Below are positions 21,671-33,069 of a stretch of DNA of 64,000 nt, in pieces. The notes under the pieces were generated by a model. The model saw nothing but the letters and a program-made list of their open reading frames with translations, ran no database searches and was not told the origin of the DNA. The stretch comes from Isoetes taiwanensis (Eukaryota; Streptophyta; Lycopodiopsida; Isoetales; Isoetaceae): NCBI GenBank assembly GCA_021234155.1, contig JAJEKV010000016.1, forward strand, positions 1,490,001 to 1,554,000, given 5' to 3'. How positions within the stretch are numbered: position 1 is the stretch's first letter; every line of letters begins with the position of its first letter. A program made the translations under genes and the position numbers.

Positions 21671-22195
21671 AATTTTTTCCCTGCATGAAAGGGGAATGAT
21701 GAAATAAGGTCATGCTAAATGCCTATGGGATAAACAATAGTTGAAACAATATTGAAGATAGCAGCGAACCATTGGAACCATTGAATATCAATATATATCA
21801 TATATATGAGATTGAGAAAACCAAGCATGAAGTTTACGAGCCAAAACCGAATTCGAATTAGAAGGTTTATCATGTAGCAAGGCGGCCGAAGATTGATGCT
21901 GAGCGGCCGAGCCTAGAACCTGAGCGGTCGGGCTTGGCCCTATAAATCCAAGATGCACCTGATGGAAAATATGGTTCGGTGATTGAAGATAGCTTTGTCA
22001 AGCTATGCTTGGGCTCTCGGAGCATATCACAAGGGATTAAGGTTATTGCCTTTATTGTAGAAGTTTTTTTTCAATGGTAGACCATATTACATGTTATGAT
22101 AAATCCTTTGGAGATTATATTGGCTTGTGAACTCTACCATTGATTTAATTTTGAAGTGATCTAGTTAGTCTTGATTATCATCTAGCTATTATCTT

Positions 22196-22720
22196 CAAAA
22201 GATAACACGTTGGCCGTGATATAGGCGGTCCACATCTTCTTGCACCTCTACCATATCTTCTTGATACACCTCATCTCGAAATATCATATATGGATCTATT
22301 GCCCGCTCAAGAAGAATGAACTCAAACTCCCTTAAGGATTACCTGACAGAGTTCATATGATCTTCAATGTCTAGAAGTGCCATGTCAAAAAATTCATCAT
22401 ACACATTTACACTTTGATCTTCTGCAACCCTTCGTGCCTTATGCAAGAAGTCATCGATCGTAGAAAGCTTGACTTCTTCCCACAGTTGTAGTGGATTCGA
22501 TAGGAATCAGAGATAAGCTCAAATATTCCAAAAGCTCTAGAAATGTGGCCTAGAGATCTCCAATCTAATGCTGCTCCTTCACATCCTCTTGAGAAAGACA
22601 GCAGATCTCTCTCAAAATATGGAGGATTTCTTCAAGTTTTTTTCTGCTTTCACCAACTATAGCAAGAGGGGATGGTCCCGATGCAGCAAAAGACGAGAAG
22701 GGTTGGATCTTGGAGCTTGC
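22196..22720 (-). pseudogene. Helitron-type helicase region, fragment 3
   Basis: This is nearly identical to 11433-11957 and has the same left edge sequence (AGATAACACGTTGGCC). It covers the segment just N-terminal to the PIF1 Walker A motif, including FEFILLERAIDPYMIFRDEV on the minus strand. It has no helicase motifs and is a fragment. Confidence 0.65.
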
Positions 22721-25700
22721 AAATAGCTTGGTGGGATTCTACTCGAAATTCCTAGATCTGGCCTGTTTGCTTTATGATTTGAAGATGTCGTTAGACACAA
22801 CCAATCAACCTCAAACTGTAGTAGCATCAACATCACTCTGTTCTGTGATCCGGCACTAGATCCGGCACTCTGTTCTATGATCAAACAAAAAGAAGAAACT
22901 TCGTTGCTCTAGCTTTGCATCTTAGCTTAACAGTATATCCTCCTCCTTCTGTGCGAACTTCTACTTTACGTTTTGAGCAGGTGTAGCTTCGGCCCGCCCC
23001 TACTGACTTTGAAGCTTGCTTGCTTTCGACTGCCTCACGAAGCTTGAAGCTTGACCGCCATACCTGAGTTGGCCGCCGCATCGTGATGCTCTGCCGCCAT
23101 AGCTCGAAGCTGTGAGGTACTATTAGGGTTTTATTAGGGTTTTACCTGTTAAAGAGTTGTAGCCATTGGATTATTTTTTAATCAATCTTGGACGTTGAAT
23201 TATGCAAGAGTTTTTTCTTAGCTAAATGAATTGTTTTGCAAATATGCATATTGCCCCATTAAGATCACACTTCCATAACACCATTGAATGCATCAGATGT
23301 GATGCTAGTCGTTAAATAGGGCGGTCGCCTAATTTCATTATTGCTTAGTCGTTAAATAAGGCGGTCGCCTAATTTCATTATTGCTTGGCCCTTTTCTTTT
23401 TCTTTTGACTGATAATCTCCTTTGACATTAACACTTACATGGATAATTGCAGGATCATTAATCCCAAAAAAAGCCCAGATGCGAAAAGCTCCCCTAGAAA
23501 AGTGTTCTAGCTGATGAGGAATCGCAGTCAGATGATGTGCGACTAGATATTCGAAGCTTTAATATTGCCAAATGATTAGCTCTACTTTCAATTGCTATAT
23601 GAGATCTTCGGAAACTATATGGCGTCTCAATGAATTTGTATAAAGTTTTACTATCTTAATGTTGTAATTTATTTCATTGTGCACAAAACGCAATGTCGTG
23701 GATATGCTCATATCACAAACCACCGCATTTGAAGGCTCTCGGTTCGCCTACTTTTGCCGCCTCAGAATGGAATCGGTCTAACATATTCCATTGTTTTGCT
23801 TCTAAGAACCCCGTATTCTAGACAGTAGCTACCATTTGAGATATATATGGACTTGAGGAAAGTCCATATATAATGAAATTGTGCTTAAGTCTATCTTCAT
23901 AGCCTTGTATACCATAGATTGTGGCACTAGAGGGCATGACTAAGTTATTCATATAACTTAGCCAACCTTAGGTTAAGACCATTTTTCACGTGGCCTTAAC
24001 CTATTGGGCACCCGCCACACGGACTTACCCTATTGCAGCCATGTGGGATAACATGTGAACCCTAACCTATAAAGCCCTAAACCCTAACCCTAGGCCGGCT
24101 CCAACAGTCTGGAAACCTTCTTCGCGCTCAAAACTCCGTTTTGAGAACCGTCTGCTGTGGCACAGCATAGCGTGGCAGCCCCCAGAGCGTGAGCGCATCA
24201 GCAGGAGTGGGAGCTACCTCGAACACCTTGAAGATCATGGAGACGCCAAGATTGGGAGGGAGTGCTTCTGGAGCAGGTATGTGGAGTAGTGCTGTTAGTA
24301 GTCCATCTGGAAGTTAGCACTCCAGATGGGTTAGTATGTCGTATCATCCCTCTCACAGTTACCTTATGTCGTATCCAGATGGGTTAGTATTATATAACTA
24401 CATACAACAATCATCCCTCTCACAGTTACCTTATGTATTAACCTAGAGACTTGAGCATTTACAGCAGACCGTATTGACACTCCAATGTTCAAATCGGCAA
24501 AGCATAAGTTTTTTAAATAAAAGTGAAAGAGGATATAAAGAATCCTAATAAGTCATTTTTGGTCATGCAGTGTTATCCAGCAGAGCGGAAAGCTTTTGCA
24601 ATTTTGTGGAAGCTGATAAAATTTTTGACCTTGTAAGTATTTATCTGAACTTGAGATTAGGGCACTGACCTGCGAAAATATGCAAATCAATTTTGCTTGA
24701 ACAAATCCAGCAAAGGCAAATTTTTGTAATGAATGGAAGAATTAACACCTGTAGGTTGTGATAATGGCAGATTAGAGAAGGCGGATTTGCCTTAGTGTAG
24801 GTAATTCTTCTTACACTGCGGCTTGCCCCAAAGTGTAGGTAATTCTTCTTTGCACATTTTATATCTCTGTACTCTGTATATAGCAGAGCAACAATTTTTA
24901 TGGTTAGAATGCCATAGCTCAACCTGCACTTGCAAACGTGATATGAAGAATGCCAATCTTTTAAAAGCTGGAGGATTGAACATAGCGACTTCGCTACTGA
25001 AGACCTAAACCTGAAAAAATCAAATGACGGACTGAAGCAAGTAATTTCTTATCTGCTACCTGATGTCTGAGCTCCATGAGACCTCTAGGATTTAATTTGC
25101 TTGCGCCTATGGCCCTGAATGAAATATGGAAGGCAGAGGAGGAGGAGAATCGCCATCCAGCTTCAGAACCACCTCTACATACTTGAATGAAGACGTATAG
25201 CTTGCTTGAAAACAGGCACTTTGGCTTGAGAACTGCCTCTGCATTTTCGAATGGAGATGGAAATCAACTATTCTAGAGTAGGCGTTACAACACCGTCCTT
25301 CAAAATGGCCCAAACCCTAGCACCATCTTTCACAAACGACTTAAACTCTACCCGAAATAAAACCCAAAAAAATTTGCCGGAAAGATTTTAAGACATTCTA
25401 AAATAAAGCTTTTGGCCGGAAAATAGAGTATTACCGCCGTTACCGGCGGCCGGAAAAAAAGGGACACCCACCTCCAAAAACATTTTTATTTCTCTGACAG
25501 CTAATATCTTAGCCGGGGTAAAAGTGAAATGCAGGGGCGAGTCATTGATTCGAACTGCCCACAACGTCTCACGACTATCAAGCACGTGAGACAATTCACT
25601 CCAAAGGTAGGCTCGTATATGAATGCTAATTTTGGAAAAGCGCCTCAATGGTAAACAGTTGAAATCCTTGAAGTAGTACCACTTCAAGGAATGCCAAGCT

Positions 25701-26020
25701 AGTCACTGAGATTGGCCTCTCTATAACTATTTTATCCTATCTCAAATGATCCTATAACCCAATTTCATGCAAAAGAAAATGTACATGTGCAACCAAGTGT
25801 TATATAGTAGATCAGTATATTTGTGACTAAGTGGTGCATGGCAACTAAGAATTCCAACACACACACACCCCTCCCCAATATAGACAATTTTAAATCATAG
25901 TGCGTGTTTCTTGAAAACGATGCCCGATGATGTTGACCTACATAGGGGCATGTATGGGTTTTCAAAATTCATAATTTTTTTTTTATTTTTTTATGACTGT
26001 AATATTTTGGCAAAAATAAC
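22721..26020. other. Long stretch without a recognisable gene
   Basis: I see no convincing coding region. Small structures are a direct duplication at about 23309-23388 (CGTTAAATARGGCGGTCGCC twice), a 13-bp hairpin at 23842-23872, a telo-box-like CCCTAAACCCTAACCCTA at about 24073, and a duplicated block at 24310-24435 (CCAGATGGGTTAGTAT plus ATCCCTCTCACAGTTACC). Confidence 0.4.
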
Positions 26021-26024
26021 ATAA

Positions 26025-26160
26025 GTTATTATTAGTTATTCTTTAAATAACGTGTAACGCGTTATTTTTTTGGGGCTAACGCGTTATCTAACAATTATGG
26101 GTAGAATAGCCACATGGGAGTATTGTTTGTGTTACTCAGGTTTAAACAAAAATGAGATAA
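26025..26160. repeat. Palindrome-associated sequence, half copy
   Basis: This third copy of the region around 6176-6310 has the two TAACGCGTTA-type palindromes but only the right arm of the 45-bp palindrome (about 26101-26122). The left arm is missing, so the hairpin cannot form. Confidence 0.6.
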
Positions 26161-26185
26161 ACAAAAATGGGAGTATTGTTTTTGT

Positions 26186-27130
26186 TCCAACCAAGGAGAA
26201 TCGCAGCCAAACCCTTGCTAATAACAAATGATGTGCAGTGGAGTATCCACCTTTAGTTGTTGGCAGAGTATTGCCAGCCACAATATCAGGAGCACTTTTC
26301 CATACTTGGGTTGCCTCAACTATAGCATTTTGAACTGCCTTCACCCAAATATATACCAAAGCCCAGCAGGTCAGAGCAAGCTTATGTGCAGTGAAGACAC
26401 TCAGTAGGACGTACCTTATCAAATCGACATGCTTCAAGAGACGCTAAGCATGAGGCTTTTGAACTGCTCAAAGTCAAGCAAGCAAAAAGAGCAAGGGCAC
26501 ATCTGGATGCACAAATCTATTTTTTGAATAATCAATGTTCATAATCACTAATGCATGATATAGCATGCAGAAGCCTAGCTCCATCGTCAGGCACAACTGC
26601 ATCATTTGTTTTATCTTTTGCAAAATTGCACATCAACTGTAACATATGTAGTACATCACGAATCTAATTTAGATTTAAGCATTGGCATCCACATTGATGC
26701 CGCAACTGCACAAGAAATGTATTGATCCTACTGAAATCTAGGCATCTTCCATTCCAAGTTCTGTAAGAACCTCTGCAAATATCTTCCAAGATTTGAGACT
26801 GTCCAATTCCATCTTTCATATACGTCTTCCCAAGCTCATCAATTTTTCTTGCACATTCCAAAAGTAAATCAGTGTCCTAATACATGCAACCACTCAGGAC
26901 TGTGAAAGTGGACTGCGATAAGCTTCGGCAAAGCTTTTGCGACCGGCTTAATTGCTGCAAACCAAATCTCTGTAGGGAGACGCCCTAACATTTCCACAAC
27001 TCAGAATTGCCATGACGTTATTCTGGCAATTACGTTGTTTGTCTAAAAGGACAGACATGAAAAACTCAAACAAAATATCTTCCTCAAGGCATGTGCAATT
27101 GGTTGGTATGACCCTCTAGAACAGAAAACT
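26186..27130 (-). pseudogene. Unrecognised gene fragment, block B copy
   Basis: On the minus strand, coding-like runs appear in changing frames: one with LPTEIWFAAIKPVAKALPK near 26940-27000, one with ECARKIDELGKTYMKDGIG near 26810-26860, one with DAVVPDDGARLLHAISC near 26570-26620, and one with WVKAVQNAIVEATQVW near 26290-26340. Together they look like a spliced or decayed gene. I do not recognise the family. Part of it is shared with block A at 2310-2595. Confidence 0.4.
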
Positions 27131-27252
27131 AACCTTTAAACATCTGTCTATTTCTGTAGCAGCCCAAGGACCACTGCCAAGCGTCCAACAGTTCCAAATC
27201 AAAGCTTTATTACACTCCCTGGTAAAACAACTGCCAGAAAATAAAAATGCAG

Positions 27253-27591
27253 TCATGAATCATTGTTAAGCAATATATGGTCAATCAAAGCTGTTAAAAA
27301 TCTGCAAGAAGATTCAAGCAACGGAAGCAAAGAACCAATTAGGGTACAGTAAATTTTGCATAAAGAAGATCCTTCATAAAAAAGGCAGTGTCCATCTCTA
27401 GAACAGGCAAGCAGGGCATCAAATCGGGTTTGGGCTTGGCCAGTAAATTTTGCATAAAGAAGATCCTTCATAGGAAAGGCAGTGTCCATCTCTAGAACAG
27501 GCAGCAGGGCATCAAATCGGGTTTGGGCTTGGCCTCCATTGCCAACCATCTCCAGAACATGCAGTAGGGCTTGGGTTTCTGGCAAGGACAT
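27253..27591 (-). other. Open frame with 30-residue repeats, possible but unproven CDS
   Basis: The minus strand stays open for 112 codons over the 90-bp tandem repeats, giving peptide repeats built around GQAQTRFDALLPVLE and KDLLYAKFT. In block A the matching region is not open over the same length. There is no recognised domain, and the open frame may simply follow from the repeat length being a multiple of three. Confidence 0.25.
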
Positions 27592-27797
27592 GCTTCAATC
27601 CGGGCATCGGTGGACAGTGTTTTTTTTTTACGTGTCTTCCCAGCCCTCGGATTGCCACATCAAATCTCAGCCGTCAGATTTAGGGCTCGATGCACTACTT
27701 ACGCCAAAACATTATAATGTAAGATTATTAGTTATTTTTTAAATAACATCTAACGCGTTATTTTTTTGGGGCTAACGCGTTATCTAACAACTATGGG

Positions 27798-27842
27798 TAC
27801 TCCCATGTGGCTATTCTACGGTAGAATAGCCAGATGGGAGTA
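27798..27842. repeat. 45-bp palindrome, copy 2
   Basis: This is the same palindrome as at 6247-6291, with one mismatch in the right arm (CAGATGGG instead of CACATGGG). It lies about 230 bp past the stop of copy B. Confidence 0.75.
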
Positions 27843-28074
27843 TTGTTTGTGTTACTAAGGTTTAAACAAAAATGAGATGAAGTAAAGCCACAAACTGCAA
27901 ACACACTCCTTCACAAGCCACAATCCTTATATTAGAAAATCTAAAGCCCGCAGAAGGTGGCAACCTTGGCTTTATTGTTCTTGAAGGTTCTTTTCTAGTA
28001 AAACTAGAATAGTTATTGAAGTCACTTCTGATTTCTGGTGTGACTAGTAACCATAACTTGCTATTTGCTTTCCT

Positions 28075-29088
28075 TCAAGAAGCAACGATCTTGACAGCAG
28101 TAACAGAGACACCATCATACATGCCTTTTTGAACGAAGCTATAAGATTCACCTGAGTCCACAGTCACAACCATAGTTCCACTATAAGGCACACTAATGCT
28201 TCCTGAGTAGGTCATAGCTTTGATATCAATGGACTGGTTTGGACGGAGAGTCCCACTTTGGGACCACGTAAGCTGATGCTCTGTTGAAGATGATGCTTGT
28301 TGAGTCTGCGTATTGCTCACCTGCCATTCGAGCTTGTCCTCAACGTCAGCAATTTCAGGTACTCCAGCTTTGACAGTAACACCTATGGTGATAGTGACGG
28401 CCGCTGTTTGCGACCAGGAGGAAGACACAGTCTTTGTCTTAGAGCCCTGGAGGCTCCAATTGATATCCACAGTTGAGGTGTTACTAGATTGCAAGCTATC
28501 AAGAACCTCTAGAACAATGCCCCCAAAGCCACTGAGGTCGCCGTACGTCACGTCCAGAAGCTGGCATCGGATCAAAGGCTTCAGGAAGGCAAAGCCCAAC
28601 GCATTCAGGTCGGCTCCTGCACGAACCACTGCACCCACAAGTATGCCAGAATATACGTCGATGACTTGCTCACTGCCACTCCTGTACCCGTGGTTGAAGG
28701 AACCTCCAGTAGTTGTAGTGAACATAATACATCCAAAGCGATTTCCTAATAGCATAGTATGAAGTTACTTAGCATAAGAAAGCACCTAACATATGTAGAA
28801 AATGATAGTACCTTTGATGTTGTTCCAATTCCCAGCCCAAAGAGACATGGAAGTTATGGGTTCCCCTGGTTGAAAAGTGTAGTCATAGGAGCTACCATCA
28901 GGATTGCCGAACTGCTGCCCTTGGCTCTCTGTCTCGCCCGTCATCCACATTCTTATAGCCTTCATCCTTTCATTCACTACCCATACACGTATTTTAGAAA
29001 TGACCTTACCTTGAGGCCAGGTCCTGTACTCCGAAACAGTACCACCGCTGTTCCAACCAACCACGTTGATGTCTCCAATGACAGACAT
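28075..29088 (-). CDS. Aerolysin-like pore-forming protein with jacalin-like lectin domain, copy B (intact)
   Basis: This gene has two exons on the minus strand: 29088-28812, a 66-bp GT-AG intron (28811-28746), and 28745-28075. Joined in frame they give 948 nt and 315 codons plus stop. Residues 1 to about 145 look like a beta-rich, jacalin-like sugar-binding domain (VISKIRVW, ITSMSLWAGNW, VIDVYSGILVGA). The rest is an aerolysin-type beta pore-forming domain with long Ser/Thr-rich alternating strands (TQTQQASSSTE) and ends at KIVAS. Such proteins bind glycans, oligomerise and insert a beta-barrel in target membranes. In ferns they are regarded as bacterially derived. No signal peptide is evident. 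A TATA box lies 87 bp upstream of the ATG. The function of this copy, probably defence, is inferred. Confidence 0.85.
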
Positions 29089-29174
29089 ATTGGCAAATGC
29101 GAGAAGGAGAAATCAAAGGAGTGGCGAACAAACGAAGAAGAGCTGAAACAGAGCTCTGAAACGAACTGCCGTAG

Positions 29175-29184
29175 CATATATAAG
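29175..29184 (-). promoter_or_regulatory. TATA box of copy B
   Basis: CATATATAAG (plus strand) lies 87 bp upstream of the start codon, in the same GGCCGGC context as copies A and C. The usual G-box further upstream is changed to CATGTG at 29261-29266. Confidence 0.6.
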
Positions 29185-29397
29185 GCCGGCAACCTACTCT
29201 TCCACGATCCCTATAGAAATAAAGAAATGTGGAGGCCATTTCTAACCGTGGTAAAAGTTTCATGTGGGATTCTATTCACACTTGACTACCTAGAAGCTTG
29301 ACTAGAGATCACGATTCTAGAAGCTGATTTAGTTGCCATGGATCAGCCACATGTGGAAACTGCACACGTCTAGCCCCGACTTTTGACTTTTGAGGCT

Positions 29398-29419
29398 TTT
29401 TTTTTTTTTTTTTTTTTGG
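29398..29419. repeat. Poly-T tract of about 22 bases
   Basis: A T homopolymer separates the copy B upstream region from its duplicate. On the minus strand it would be a poly-A tail, but no retroposon is recognisable next to it. Confidence 0.5.
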
Positions 29420-29519
29420 GGAGAGGGTGGTGTTTATCCAGTCTTTTGTGTATTCGAGACATTCTTGTGGACCCTAAACGTGATAACAAAATTCTAAATG
29501 GATATAATATTTTACATTC

Positions 29520-29745
29520 AAACAAACGAAGAAGAGTTGAACAAACAAAGAAGAGCTGAAATAGAGCCCTGAAACGAACTGCCGCAGCATATATAAGGCC
29601 GGCCACCTGCTCTTCCACGATCCCTATAGAAATAAAGAAACGTGGAGGCCATTTCTAACCGTGGTAAAAGTTTCACGTGGGATTCTATTCACACTTGACT
29701 AGAGATCACGATTCTAGAAGCTTGACTAGAGATCTCTAGAAGCTA
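29520..29745 (-). repeat. Second copy of the aerolysin-gene promoter region
   Basis: This repeats about 29125-29330, including the TATA motif near 29588-29597, the GGCCGGC context and GTTTCACGTGGGATTC with an intact G-box at 29674-29679. The first exon that should follow is missing. It therefore lies upstream of copy B as an extra promoter-like module. Confidence 0.65.
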
Positions 29746-30111
29746 ATTTAGTATCGAACCTAATATTTTCATCTCAATGCTGTTCAATTTTGGTCTCATC
29801 TATCATAGCAACTTGCCCTTCATTTTTTCATATTTCAATTCGCATATGAAACGACACATGGAAATTGCAACATTATGTTATTTATCAAGTAAAAAAAAAA
29901 GGGATTAAAACAACAAAAACCCCTAGAAGAAAACAGTAGGTTGACGAGGAAGAACAAAACTCAATTTTTTGGAGGCGTAACACTGTAACACGCTTCCATC
30001 ATTATATTGTCCATGGAGTTCCTAGGTCCCAACCCATGGCAGGAGTGCTAACACGTAGAAGGAAAGTATATTGCAATGATATTTTAAGTAAACATGGCGT
30101 TCATGATCTGA

Positions 30112-31281
30112 TTGTTGTTATCGTCTTATGTAAGTGATGCAACGAGGGGGTCTTATTTCAGTGGTGATAGTGCCAAAAGTTGGCATTTGAATATAGTATA
30201 TACAGCTCTAATTACAGTGCAAATATTCTGTATAAAGATGGAGACGGTCAGGGAAATTTTCACACACCAATATCCATATCCGCACGAGCATTCTCGTCAT
30301 GCAATATTGGCTGTGTTAGTGGGTTCTCTCTTTTTTATATCTACAGATAACATGCACACCCTTATTCACAAGATGGATAACAATGTAAAATGGTGGTTCA
30401 TCTATGCATTTTTATTTGGCATTTTCTACTTTATTTGCTCACCATTTTATAACAGAACTATCGAGCCTAGCTATTCCAACTTTAGCCGATGGTAAGTTCT
30501 TGTTCTTGGAAAACTCTAATAATTTTATGATCAATAGGTTGAATCCTAATTTGTGACACTCATATGACAACAGGTATATTGCATGGTTATTAGTTATTGT
30601 AGTTTACCATCTTCCAAGCTTTCAATCTATGGGAGTTGACATTTGAATGAACTTGTCATTATTTCTGACATTATTTATGTCATCTCTTCTAGTTCTGGTT
30701 GTTTTTCATATAACGTTTCTGGGACTATGGTATCTAGGCTTAGCACCTCGCTTGGCAAGAAACCGTCCAGAAATACTCATCATTCTGCAGAACAGTACAG
30801 TACGGGACTTTTTCTATTTCTTCCTATGTTTGAAGATAAAAAAGATATATTTTTTCATAAACGAAGATACAATAATATATTATTAACCTCGTTATATTTT
30901 CCATGTGCGTGTGAAGGGCACAAACCTTCAGTTCAGCAAATAATTGATACACCAACAAATTTTCCACATTAACAGTTCACATACTTTGGGTCACTTCGTT
31001 CTTTTGGTTCGCTGTCCTTCTCTTTGTTATCCTTACTAGTTTATTTGCAATAGCAGGTGTTGAGCATAGCATGTTGCGTGTTTTACAGTCACTGTGGTAA
31101 TCGTGAGCCTTTAAAGGGCGGTTATTTAAGTCGCCAGGCTTCCTCTGCTCTGATCTTTGAGACTGTGATGAAGTCTAACTTAACAGGCTCGCTAAAGAAA
31201 TGGCCTCAGATTCACGAATTTAAGGAGCAAGTTTATAAAATTTGGTTGGCTCCAGTAGGTTCTGCAAGGGTTTCTGTATGA
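30112..31281 (+). pseudogene. NEF1: NEF1-like multipass membrane protein, internal exons with one stop
   Basis: Three exon-like pieces join in phase: up to 30491, then 30574-30799, then from 31057, with GT-AG introns of 82 and 257 bp. The protein has several hydrophobic segments and runs such as FSRWYIAW, YHLPSFQSMGVD, MNLSLFLTLF, ILQNST and LSIACCVFYSHCGN, which I recognise from plant NO EXINE FORMATION 1, a plastid-associated membrane protein needed for pollen/spore wall patterning. The family is about 1100 residues, and only an internal part is visible. An in-frame TGA at 30644-30646 lies just before MNLSL, where an arginine would be expected, so a CGA-to-TGA change is likely. Upstream and downstream exons are not seen. 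This is probably a gene fragment or pseudogene. Confidence 0.6.
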
Positions 31282-32020
31282 CAAGGTGTGTGGTCATTTT
31301 CTGACTCAGGTGGCAGTTCTTGTTTCCTATGGAATGTTATAGATTATAACCTGAATTTTTTTTCCAGCCAGGATGCACTGACAATACCATAGAACAATCA
31401 GTGCGATTTATCTATGTTTTGAGATTAGCAGATAAATCCGCTTCTTGAGGCTAGTTGAGAGAGTCCCCCTTGGAGTATTTGTAGCCTTGTTGCTTTCCTC
31501 CCATTTTCATCAGCCGTCTTTGAGCCTCCCCCTTTGTAGTCGCATGCCCGGTCGCTGCACTAAATTTTTGTGATTTGGCGTTGGCTCATCTTCATACCTT
31601 TCTTTACAGGCTTCTATTCTGAGCATCAAATCATTTGGCTGCTTTGTTATGTTATTTTTATGTGATCTCCTTGTTCCTTTGCTTTCCAATCTATCGGAAG
31701 CGGTGATAGTTCTGGCTTTGCTTATCATGTCTGCGCCCCCTTTTAGTCCGTTTTTGTGCCTAGCTATCGATCGTTATTTTATTCTTCTCGCCATTAAAAA
31801 GCTCTATTATTTTCTTTTCTTATTTGTTTTTAGGCACTCATACCGGGAGTTCCTTTCAAGTTACAGGATGAATCCAAAAGCCAGTTCATTTTTTAGGAGC
31901 TAGTGCAACTTTCAATTCCAGATTCAGGGTTTGAGATTACAGGCTTAGTTTTCTTCATACTTGGTGTACTCTTGGTTGGTTACTCCAGGTCGCTTCCTAT
32001 TTTGAAAATCCAGAAGGATG
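31282..32020. other. Stretch after the NEF1-like exons
   Basis: I see no clear gene. A short run LIPGVPFKLQDESKSQFIF (about 31843-31899) could be another exon but ends at a stop and was not recognised. ATG at 32018-32020 is the left target duplication of the next element. Confidence 0.35.
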
Positions 32021-32149
32021 CACAAGGCCCCCAAAAATGAACTTGTATAAAAAGTTAGCATGAAAACCAGTATGTATGTGACTTTTTTATACAACAATTT
32101 ATAATGTAAAAAAAAAACCACGTGTCCTTCTTGGTTATGCAAAAACAAT

Positions 32150-32930
32150 ATTGGTTCATATCATATTTTTCATGCTAATTCAAAATTTCACACTAGTTTC
32201 TAGAAATCATCATTAGTTTGTAAGATTACTTTTTAAGTGTACGTTGATTTAGCAAAATCATTGCTAGTTCATATCATGTTTAATTACATGAATTCTATAA
32301 TCGTACAATAGTTTTTTAAAACCATCAATAGTTTAAAAGATGTGTTTTATGCATACGTCGATTTTGCAAAACCAATGGTGGTTCATATCATTTTTTTTGT
32401 ACTAGTTTGAAATTTTGCACTAATTTATAAAAATCATCATCAGTTTGTAAGATTATTTTTAAGTGTACATTGAATATCATTGCTAGTTCATATCATGTTT
32501 AATTACATGAATTTTACAATTGTACAATAGTTTAGAAGATGGGTTTTATGCATATATTGATTTTGCAAATCCAACAGTGGTTTACATCATAAGTTTTTAT
32601 ACTAATTCGAAATTTCACACTAGTTTCTAGAAATCATCATTAGTTTGTAAGATTGTTTTTAGGTATACATTGATTTAGCAAAATCATTGCTAGTTCATAT
32701 CATGTTTAATTACATGAATTCTACAATCGTACAATAGTTTTTTAAACTGATCAATAGTTTAGAAGATGTGTTTTATGCATATATTGATATGCAAAACCAT
32801 TGCTACTTCGTAGTATATTTAATTATATGAATTCTAGATTTTATGATGGTCTTTGGAAATCATCACTAATTTATTGAATTGTTTTTTTATATACATTTTT
32901 AATATCACAATTTCGGATGCTTAAACAGTG
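32150..32930. repeat. Left subterminal degenerate tandem repeats
   Basis: AT-rich units of roughly 200-230 bp recur, marked by CATTGCTAGTTCATATCATG, TTTAATTACATGAATTCTA and AAATCATCATTAGTTTGTAAG. CACTA elements typically carry such subterminal repeats as transposase binding regions. Confidence 0.6.
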
Positions 32931-33069
32931 TAGTTGTCGACATATATTGATTTTATATAGTAGTTGTATAGACCATAGAGGTGAACACACCAAAAAACAT
33001 GCTAATACCTTGGACACTTGTATCTCTTGCAGCATTGGGCACCCCATCATGTAATTGTTGAATGCTTTG

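Larger units (their letters stand above)
26845..29745. repeat. Segmental duplication, block B
   Basis: This is the counterpart of block A, without the LINE, solo LTR or Helitron 1. It contains the unrecognised gene fragment, the 90-bp tandem repeats, the palindrome and the intact copy B gene. It therefore supplies the pre-insertion sequence for three elements in block A. Confidence 0.8.

Noticed and set aside
24073-24090. CCCTAAACCCTAACCCTA as telomere repeat
   Set aside because: Two to three units only. A telo-box-like promoter motif or chance is more likely.
29398-29419. Poly-T tract as the tail of a minus-strand retroposon
   Set aside because: No retroposon body or target duplication is recognisable next to it. 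Sequence on both sides is aerolysin-gene promoter duplicate.
30112-31281. Calpain-type DEK1 membrane region as the identity of the membrane protein
   Set aside because: The LPSFQSMGVD, ILQNST and CVFYSHCGN runs are not in the DEK1 sequence as I recall it, and fit NEF1 better.
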